Source: a bacterium
GTDB lineage: Bacteria > T1Sed10-126
Direction of reading: 5' to 3'
Assembly (NCBI GenBank): GCA_003554945.1
Contig: PWHN01000061.1
Location: forward strand, 1 to 6,334
Length of the DNA stretch: 6,334 nt
Each line of letters begins with the position of its first letter. Within the stretch, counting starts at the first letter, position 1. A program made the translations under genes and the position numbers. Below, one piece after another: positions 1 through 5,254 of this stretch. The notes under the pieces are model-generated. The model worked only from the letters and a program-made list of their open reading frames with translations. It searched no databases and had not been told where the DNA came from.

Positions 1-19
1 CTTTCGGTCTTCATTCGCT

Positions 20-54
20 CGTCATTGTCCAACTTGATTGGACAATCCAGTGAC
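20..54 (+). repeat. Small palindromic repeat (hairpin with CTTGA loop)
   Basis: A perfect 9-bp inverted repeat, ATTGTCCAA (24-32) and TTGGACAAT (38-46), encloses the loop CTTGA. Outside it, GTCA (21-24) can partly pair with TGAC (51-54) across a bulge. The block begins CGTCATTGTC and continues AATCCA. That is the same plan as the right-hand hairpin of the element at 1176-1289 read on the other strand: 23 of 30 positions are identical and the stem differences are mostly pair-preserving. It is most likely a dispersed intergenic repeat. It lies at the window edge, so any outer arms on the left cannot be seen. No T-tract follows, so it does not look like an intrinsic terminator. Confidence 0.6.
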
Positions 55-55
55 T

Positions 56-85
56 TTGACGTTGATTTTAAACCGGAATTATGGT
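56..85 (+). promoter_or_regulatory. Candidate sigma-70-type promoter for the ribokinase gene
   Basis: TTGACG (56-61) matches five of six -35 bases. It is followed after 18 bp by TATGGT (80-85), which matches four of six -10 bases. This would place transcription start about 75 bases upstream of the gene. The -10 box is poor and there is no extended -10 TGn, so this is only a candidate. The -35 box directly follows the palindromic repeat at 20-54. Confidence 0.3.
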
Positions 86-156
86 CACATTTTCGACCAA
101 GACTGGGCGCTAAGATTTCAACAGAACCATCAAAATACAAGTGATGTTCATCTTAT

Positions 157-166
157 AAAGGGGTGA
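157..166 (+). promoter_or_regulatory. Ribosome binding site that decides the rbsK-like start
   Basis: AAAGGGGTGA matches 8 of 10 bases of the anti-Shine-Dalgarno complement AAGGAGGTGA. It ends 5 bases before the in-frame TTG at 172. The upstream in-frame GTG at 163-165 lies inside this site, so it could not use it for initiation. An in-frame TAA at 157-159 closes the frame above that. TTG at 172 is therefore the best start. Confidence 0.75.
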
Positions 167-171
167 GTCCT

Positions 172-1068
172 TTGCAGACAATCGGCGTAGTAACAAGCTG
201 TATTATGGATTTGACTTTTGAGGTGCCGGAGCTTCCCCGACCCGGCGAGACAGTGGCGACGGATAATTTCCACACCGGCTTCGGCGGCAAAGGCGCCAAC
301 CAGGCCGTTGCTGCAGCTAAAACCGGCGCTAAAGTCCAGGTCATAGGCACCGTTGGAGAGGACGACTTTGGCTGTGATACGATCGTTAATTTCGAGAAAA
401 ATAACATCAATACCGAATATATTTACCAGTTTGAAGAGGAAGGCACCGGGCTGGCTTCAATATACGTCGACGCCGAAGGAGAAAACGCCATCGGTGTAGC
501 CCTCCGGGCCAATCGCCTGCTCTCGGCGGAACATGTCGAAAAAATTCCTGACAGATGGTTTGAGAAAATTGATATTATAGCCGGGGTGCTGGAAATTGCC
601 CCGCCAGTATTAAGGAAAAGTTTTGCCCGCAGCAAGGAAAGCGGCGACACACTGACGGTGCTTAACGCCGCCCCGGCCCGGGAAATACCCGAGGACCTAT
701 GGCAGCTCACTGATGTCTTAATTGTTAACGAAACAGAAGCTGAATTTTACTGCGGTAGCCTGCCCACCTGGGAGCAACCCGAGCCGGCACTGGAAGCTCT
801 GATTGAACGTGGTCCTGAAGTTATCGTCCTCTCCCTGGGTCGCAAGGGAGCCATTGCTTACGTCAACAATGAGATCATACGGGCTCAAGGCAAAGAAGTC
901 GATACAGTCGATACTACCGGCGCCGGCGACGCTTTCATTGGTCGTTACGTGAGTAGCTTAGCAACCGATCAGGATCACGGTTTGGCAATAAACAACGCCA
1001 ACCAATACGCCGCCCGCACCGTCCAGGCGTCAGGCACCCAGAAATCATTCCCCACTTTAAACAACTGA
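172..1068 (+). CDS. rbsK: Ribokinase-type PfkB family carbohydrate kinase
   Basis: A cytosolic sugar kinase of the PfkB/ribokinase fold, expected to phosphorylate D-ribose to ribose 5-phosphate with ATP. Numbered from the TTG start (298 aa), it shows the PGET motif (25-28), the first PfkB signature GGKGANQAV (38-46), the sugar-contacting Glu of the GVLE segment (141), NETEAE (186-191) and the second PfkB signature DTTGAGD (247-253), whose last Asp is the catalytic base. Length and end-to-end motif order fit a complete ribokinase. The N-terminal GSxNxD motif reads TSCIMD: the Asp is kept but Gly and Asn are replaced. Human ribokinase also lacks the Asn, so this is tolerated, but a related sugar or nucleoside substrate remains possible. 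TTG is preferred over GTG at 163 because of the ribosome binding site position. No transporter, rbsD or regulator is visible nearby, so the pathway is open. Family is certain; substrate is probable. Confidence 0.85.
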   Translation: MQTIGVVTSCIMDLTFEVPELPRPGETVATDNFHTGFGGKGANQAVAAAKTGAKVQVIGTVGEDDFGCDTIVNFEKNNINTEYIYQFEEEGTGLASIYVDAEGENAIGVALRANRLLSAEHVEKIPDRWFEKIDIIAGVLEIAPPVLRKSFARSKESGDTLTVLNAAPAREIPEDLWQLTDVLIVNETEAEFYCGSLPTWEQPEPALEALIERGPEVIVLSLGRKGAIAYVNNEIIRAQGKEVDTVDTTGAGDAFIGRYVSSLATDQDHGLAINNANQYAARTVQASGTQKSFPTLNN

Positions 1069-1387
1069 TTAACTTGATCTATTTTGTCATAAGCTCTTCT
1101 CCATACTCCAAGCTCTACCAGCGTAATTCTGGGAAAGTGACTGCAGATCTAATCCCTTACATCTAATCCTCCACCACCTACCGACGTCATTCCGGGCGAA
1201 GTGAGCGAAGCGAACGTAGACCCGGAATCTATGGTAACTTCAAAATGGATTGCCAGGTCAAGCCCGACAATGACGGGGGTTCGGTAGGTTCTGCTAATCA
1301 CCTACACTTTCTTGACAAAACAGTGGGAGCTATGACACCATTTACCGCCTTAAAATTAAATCACTGCAGAGAAAGGGCTTCACGGAA
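1069..1387. other. 319-bp intergenic region between the kinase and clc
   Basis: No credible coding frame is seen. The region holds the repeat element at 1176-1289. Left of it is a featureless stretch (1069-1175) without a hairpin plus T-tract, so no intrinsic terminator for the kinase gene is evident. Right of it, TTGACA at 1312-1317 could be a -35 box, but no acceptable -10 box lies 16-18 bp downstream. AAAGGG at 1372-1377 is a plausible, slightly distant ribosome binding site for clc (10-base spacing). Confidence 0.6.
1176..1289. repeat. MITE-like palindromic repeat element with 9-bp terminal inverted repeats
   Basis: The 114-bp block is bounded by a perfect inverted repeat, ACCTACCGA (1176-1184) and TCGGTAGGT (1281-1289). 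Inside, CGTCATT (1185-1191) faces AATGACG (1269-1275). Two internal hairpins are visible. Hairpin A pairs ATTCCGGG (1189-1196) with CCCGGAAT (1221-1228) around a purine-rich loop containing GAGCGAAGCGAA. Hairpin B pairs ATTGCCAGG (1249-1257) with CCCGACAAT (1263-1271), with two G-U wobbles in one orientation, around a 5-nt loop. The whole block could also fold as one long imperfect hairpin. GTCATTCC...GGAATC palindromes of this type are common dispersed intergenic repeats in many bacteria. No coding capacity is present and no directly flanking target duplication is seen. Confidence 0.7.
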
Positions 1388-3649
1388 ATGAAAGACAATA
1401 GTCGCCCCTATTCACCGGCACAGTCAGGAAAAAGATTTCCTTTACTAACACGCCTGCAGAGCAAAATATATCGTTATTTTCAAGACTTCGGTCCCTTGCA
1501 GGTAATAATTCTCTCCTCGCTTATTGGTTTTGTCGGCGGTTTGGGTTCAATTGCCTTTAAAGCTCTTATTTTACTCTTTAAATACTTGTTCTATGGTGCA
1601 ACTTCAACAGACGGTTTTCTGGCGACAGTCGTCGCTCTCCCCTGGCAGTGGCGCTTGTTTGCTCCCGCCGTTGGTGGCCTGATTATCGGCCCGCTAATTT
1701 ATTACCTCGTCCCCGAAGCAAAAGGGCACGGCGTGCCCGAAGTCATGGAAGGAGTCTCCTTTCACGACGGCAAGTTACGCCTGCGCGTTGTTCCCATGAA
1801 AGCTTTAATTTCCGCCATCTGTATCGGTTCTGGTGGATCGGCGGGACGTGAGGGGCCGATTGTGCAAATAGGTTCCGCCTTTGGTTCAACCGTCGGTCAA
1901 TTCCTTAATCTCTCCGCGGCTCGAACAAAAACTCTTTTAGCTGCCGGCGCAGCAGCCGGTATTGCCGGGACTTTTTATGCCCCCCTGGCCGGTGTAATTT
2001 TCAGCATCGAGGTTATATTACGCAAAATCAGACCAACAGATTTTGCAATAATTGTAATTGCTTCCGTGATTGGAACTGCAATCTCCAACACTTATGCCGG
2101 TGGTATTTACGCTGTCTTTGACATTCCGGTTCATGAAATGATTACAATGTGGGAGTTATTACTCTACGCCGGACTTGGTTTTGTTGGTGCGGTTGTCGCC
2201 CTAATTTATACAAACACCCTCTACGCCATGGAAGACATCTTTGAAAAATTTCCACTCCATCCCGCCCTTATACCAGCTCTTGGCGGACTTTTGCTTGGAC
2301 TTTTAGCCCTTTATATTCCTCAAATACACGCCACCGGATATCCGGTCATGGAGGAAGCCCTGCACGGCAATCTCCCCCTCCAGTTGGTTTTCATCTTCAT
2401 GGTCGCTAAAATTCTCGCCACAATTTTAACTCTTGGCAGCGGTGGTTCAGGTGGAATTTTCGCGCCGGCGCTTTTCATTGGCTCCATGATGGGCAGCACA
2501 TACGGACACCTGGTAAACAACTGGTTGCCCAACATGACCGGTGGGCCCGGGTCCTATGCCATGGTTGGAATGGGCGCCGTCTTCGCCGGTGCCACTCACG
2601 CACCGCTGACCGCGGTTATCATCCTTTTTGAAATGACCCACGACCACCGCATAATACTGCCCATGATGTTTGCCTGTATCATTAGCTCTTTTGTTACCAA
2701 AATCTACCAGAAAAAGAATATCTATACTACCAAACTTCTTAACCGTGGACTGGATATCGATTCGGTTGAAGAACACGAAAAACTTGAAAAAATTACGGTT
2801 CGCGAGGCAATGACTCCCGACCCGATCACTATTTCTGAAGAAACTACAATAAAAGAAGCCCGTAAATCCTTCGAAAAGAGCTTCTACTCTCATCTGCCCG
2901 TTGTTAGCAGTGATTCCGGGGAACTTATAGGTATTTTAAGCCATCACCAGGTTTTTGATGTTGACCCGGAAAACGACCAGCAAATAGCCCGGGAAGTCTC
3001 TGTTCCTCCAGGCACCACTATTTTTGAAGATGATAACCTGCTGCAGGCACTGGAGCTAATTAGTCAGATTTCAATGAAAATTATCCCGGTTATTGCCACT
3101 GACGGCTCAAACCGCCTTGTCGGCATCCTGGCCCGCGGCGATATCATGGACAATTTTTCCCAACAAATTCTGGCCAAACAGGATAAAGTAACTTTTGACA
3201 TCAGTACACGCACCCGTACTACTGTTCAGGACCTGGTCAACGCATCCATTCAGCCGGTTAAAAAGCAAGCCCGGGAGGCCAACATTACAATCCTGACTGA
3301 CATCGATGAGAATTTACCCGAGATAAAAGTAGACTTTACAAAAATAAGCTGGGTGATTACCAGTCTGCTCGGTAATGCTATTCGCTATAGTAAATCGGGA
3401 GACGAAATAATAGTGGCTGCCAGGAAAAGAGACGAAGACGTCCTGATCACTGTTTCAGACAATGGAGCCGGTATGCCCCCCAGATGCCAGCGTTTGATTT
3501 TTTCTGAACGTAAAGAGGATCAGGACCCTCAAAAGTGCCAGGGACTGGCGATCGCTCGCGAAATTGTTGAGGGACACAAGGGCGAGATGTGGATTGAGAG
3601 CACCTCCTGGGAGGGAACGGACGTTTACTTCACCATCCCCCTTTCTTAA
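1388..3649 (+). CDS. ClC chloride channel/transporter with CBS pair and C-terminal histidine-kinase-type ATPase domain
   Basis: An inner-membrane ClC family anion channel or transporter of 753 aa, much longer than the roughly 420-470 aa of a bare bacterial ClC. Domains in order: a short cytosolic N-terminus (1-35); the ClC membrane domain (about 36-440) with GHGVP (113-117), GSGGSAGREGP (147-157, gating Glu155), GIFAP (356-360) and the pore-type Tyr446; a CBS pair (about 469-523 and 532-590); and a HATPase_c domain (about 611-753). The last has the N-box Asn663 in LLGNA, the G1 box DNGAGM (691-696, Asp691) and a reduced G2 region ending GLAIA (719-723). No HisKA helix pair with a phosphoacceptor His lies between CBS2 and the ATPase domain. 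The central-site Ser of ClC-ec1 is His114 here, and the internal proton Glu203 position is Val209, as in channel-type ClCs. The frame is open across both junctions, with no internal stop or start signal. ATG follows AAAGGG at 10-base spacing. The gene is convergent with trkH. Confidence 0.92.
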   Translation: MKDNSRPYSPAQSGKRFPLLTRLQSKIYRYFQDFGPLQVIILSSLIGFVGGLGSIAFKALILLFKYLFYGATSTDGFLATVVALPWQWRLFAPAVGGLIIGPLIYYLVPEAKGHGVPEVMEGVSFHDGKLRLRVVPMKALISAICIGSGGSAGREGPIVQIGSAFGSTVGQFLNLSAARTKTLLAAGAAAGIAGTFYAPLAGVIFSIEVILRKIRPTDFAIIVIASVIGTAISNTYAGGIYAVFDIPVHEMITMWELLLYAGLGFVGAVVALIYTNTLYAMEDIFEKFPLHPALIPALGGLLLGLLALYIPQIHATGYPVMEEALHGNLPLQLVFIFMVAKILATILTLGSGGSGGIFAPALFIGSMMGSTYGHLVNNWLPNMTGGPGSYAMVGMGAVFAGATHAPLTAVIILFEMTHDHRIILPMMFACIISSFVTKIYQKKNIYTTKLLNRGLDIDSVEEHEKLEKITVREAMTPDPITISEETTIKEARKSFEKSFYSHLPVVSSDSGELIGILSHHQVFDVDPENDQQIAREVSVPPGTTIFEDDNLLQALELISQISMKIIPVIATDGSNRLVGILARGDIMDNFSQQILAKQDKVTFDISTRTRTTVQDLVNASIQPVKKQAREANITILTDIDENLPEIKVDFTKISWVITSLLGNAIRYSKSGDEIIVAARKRDEDVLITVSDNGAGMPPRCQRLIFSERKEDQDPQKCQGLAIAREIVEGHKGEMWIESTSWEGTDVYFTIPLS
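3218..3646 (+). other. HATPase_c (GHKL) domain-encoding segment fused to clc
   Basis: This segment encodes residues 611-753 of the ClC protein. The pattern follows the catalytic domain of sensor histidine kinases: a lead-in helix with IQPVKKQARE, then ITILTDIDENLPEIKVD, the N-box SLLGNAIRYS (659-668), the G1 box VSDNGAGMPP (689-698), and the final GLAIAREIVEGHKGEMWIES run (719-738) with a terminal TDVYFTIPL strand. The Mg-coordinating Asn663 and adenine-contacting Asp691 are present. The first N-box Asn is Ser659, and the usual GTGLGLA of the G2 box reads KCQGLA, so the ATP lid is only partly conserved. ATP or ADP binding is plausible; phosphotransfer to its own chain is not, because no DHp domain is present. 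Confidence 0.85.
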
Positions 3650-3655
3650 TTCCAG

Positions 3656-5140
3656 CTATTTCCAGTAAGCCGGCGTAAAGACGATAAATACAGTAAAAAT
3701 TTCCAGCCGGCCCAGCCACATCAAAACTGCACATATTAACCTGGAGACCGGTGATAAAACCAGGTAATTTTCCATTGGACCAAATGCTCCCAGACCGGGG
3801 CCGATGTTGCCCAGCGATGCCGCCGACGCACTCATCAATTCAAGCGGCGCAAACTCCGTCCCCACCCGGAGAGCATCTAACTGTAAGAAGAGTGTCCCCA
3901 GCAAAAAGACAGAAAAATAGGCTAAAATCATAATGATTATGTTTTTGACAATTTTTTCACTTACTATCTTCTTCCCCCGCCGCAGCGGACGCACGGCGTC
4001 CGGATGAACCGTGGTAAACAGCTCACGAATTATGGATTTTATTCCAACCAGCCAGCGGACTATTTTAATTCCACCGCCGGTGCTGCCGGAACAACCGCCA
4101 ACAAACATCAATAGAAACAACACTGTTATTACAAGTCCCGACCAGCCTGCAAAATCGGCGCTTGCATAGCCCGTGGTCGTGATAATCGTTAAAATTTGAA
4201 AAAAGCTGTGTCTCCAGGCTTCAAGTTGGTCAAAATCAAGGCTAACAATCAGCCCCAGGAAAACTAGTAGCGCCGCTATCAGAACTACTGCCAGGTAGAG
4301 CAGAAATTCTTTGTTCTCTCGCAGTACTGAAAGATGACCGCTGAAGACCCACCAGAGCAGAGCAAAATTTGTCCCGGCAAGAAACATGAAAGGTATAATT
4401 GCCCACTGCGCCGCCGGTGAAAAAGCGGCTATTCCTGCCGCTTCAGTAGAAAATCCCCCCGTCGGCATTGTAGTAAAAGCATGCGCCAGGGCGTTATAAA
4501 AATTCATCCCCGGAGCCTCTCCAAGCTGATAAAGAGAAAATAAAATTCCCACCATTAATACAGTCAAACCAAGATAGACAATCCAGAGACGTCGCGCTGT
4601 CGCCACTATCCGCGGCGCCAGCCGCTCCACGGATGGCCCCGGTGCCTCCGCTTCGATCAACTGTATCCCACCAATAGAGAGTTTGGGAAGGATGGCGACG
4701 GCAAGAACAATAATTCCCATTCCACCCAGCCACTGGCTGAGCTGACGCCACATCATTATAGCGGCGGAATGACGAGCAAAGGATATTTTTTCCATCACCG
4801 TCGCACCAGTAGTGGTAAATCCACTCATTGACTCAAAAAATGCGTTGACAGGTGAGGCAATGGTACCCTGTCCGGCGAAAATATAGGGCAGAGCTCCAAA
4901 AATTGCGGCAACCAGCCAGGTAAGCATTACGAGCAAGAATCCCTCGCGGGTGTTCACTTCAGGATTTTTTTCAAACTGTTCTAAGATTAAACCGAAGACC
5001 ACCACAAGTAAAATGGTAGCCACAAAAACCAGTATATCCTCGCCGGTTAAAATGGCTATAAAAAGAGGCAACAGCAGCGGTACAGAAAGCCAGACAAGTA
5101 TCGAACCAATAAGACTTAAAACGCTTTTGTAATCAACCAT
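3656..5140 (-). CDS. trkH: Trk potassium uptake system pore subunit TrkH
   Basis: A membrane K+ translocating subunit of the TrkH/Ktr/HKT superfamily (494 aa, the usual length), with about ten hydrophobic spans plus four pore loops. All four selectivity-filter loops are recognisable, with their glycines: TTTGAT (Gly112), MPTGGFST (Gly228/229), TTTGYAS (Gly324) and LGNIGPG (Gly444). The family hallmarks GGMGIIVL (139-146) and GGCSGSTGGGIKIVR (348-362), the latter next to the gating region, are intact, as is the C-terminal GRLEIFTV...FTP signature. The ATG is the only possible start, because an in-frame TAA (5147-5149) lies 6 bases upstream. The Shine-Dalgarno GAGAGG is rather distant, about 12 bases. 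The gene follows trkA on the same strand after 114 bases, so co-transcription is likely. Its stop is 6 bases from the clc stop, tail to tail. Nothing appears truncated. Confidence 0.95.
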   Translation of the reverse strand: MVDYKSVLSLIGSILVWLSVPLLLPLFIAILTGEDILVFVATILLVVVFGLILEQFEKNPEVNTREGFLLVMLTWLVAAIFGALPYIFAGQGTIASPVNAFFESMSGFTTTGATVMEKISFARHSAAIMMWRQLSQWLGGMGIIVLAVAILPKLSIGGIQLIEAEAPGPSVERLAPRIVATARRLWIVYLGLTVLMVGILFSLYQLGEAPGMNFYNALAHAFTTMPTGGFSTEAAGIAAFSPAAQWAIIPFMFLAGTNFALLWWVFSGHLSVLRENKEFLLYLAVVLIAALLVFLGLIVSLDFDQLEAWRHSFFQILTIITTTGYASADFAGWSGLVITVLFLLMFVGGCSGSTGGGIKIVRWLVGIKSIIRELFTTVHPDAVRPLRRGKKIVSEKIVKNIIIMILAYFSVFLLGTLFLQLDALRVGTEFAPLELMSASAASLGNIGPGLGAFGPMENYLVLSPVSRLICAVLMWLGRLEIFTVFIVFTPAYWK

Positions 5141-5170
5141 CGCTACTTAAAGCCTCTCTCAAAAGTTACC

Positions 5171-5246
5171 TCGCCCCTAGCGGGAAAAGGTTATGCTTTT
5201 TCCCACTCCCTTCCCCCCTGGAGGGGGAAGGTTAGGATGGGGGGAG
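5171..5246. repeat. GC-rich palindromic repeat (REP-like) between trkA and trkH
   Basis: Two adjacent hairpins are visible. One pairs GGGAAAA (5182-5188) with TTTTCCC (5198-5204) over a 9-nt loop. The other pairs CCTTCCCCC (5209-5217) with GGGGGAAGG (5223-5231) over a 5-nt loop, followed by TTAGGATGGGGGG. Palindromes reading CCTTCCCC...GGGGAAGG then TTAGGNTGGGG recur as dispersed intergenic repeats in many bacterial genomes. The block lies in the intercistronic gap on the trkA-trkH transcript. Neither hairpin is followed by a T-tract in either direction, so termination is unlikely. Effects on mRNA stability or on the relative level of the two subunits are possible. Confidence 0.6.
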
Positions 5247-5254
5247 AAGTTAAT

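Noticed and set aside
145-159. Tiny ATG frame (four codons and a stop) just before the kinase, as a possible leader peptide
   Set aside because: It has no ribosome binding site of its own and no attenuator structure downstream. It is easily explained by chance.
1163-1299. CTAATC on both sides of the 114-bp element (1163-1168 and 1294-1299) as a target-site duplication
   Set aside because: Neither copy abuts the inverted-repeat ends, the distances differ, and a further TCTAATCC occurs at 1148-1155, so chance is likely.
1312-1340. TTGACA as a promoter for clc
   Set aside because: The -35 match is perfect, but the bases 16-18 bp downstream do not resemble TATAAT. TATGAC at 1331 is only 13 bp away, so no supported promoter can be called.
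2447-2893. Minus-strand open frame of about 148 codons opposite clc
   Set aside because: It lies entirely antisense to the conserved ClC and CBS coding region and resembles no recognisable protein, so it is a shadow of the real gene.
5209-5231. Hairpin as an intrinsic terminator after trkA
   Set aside because: Neither strand has a T-tract directly after the stem, and trkH follows in the same direction.
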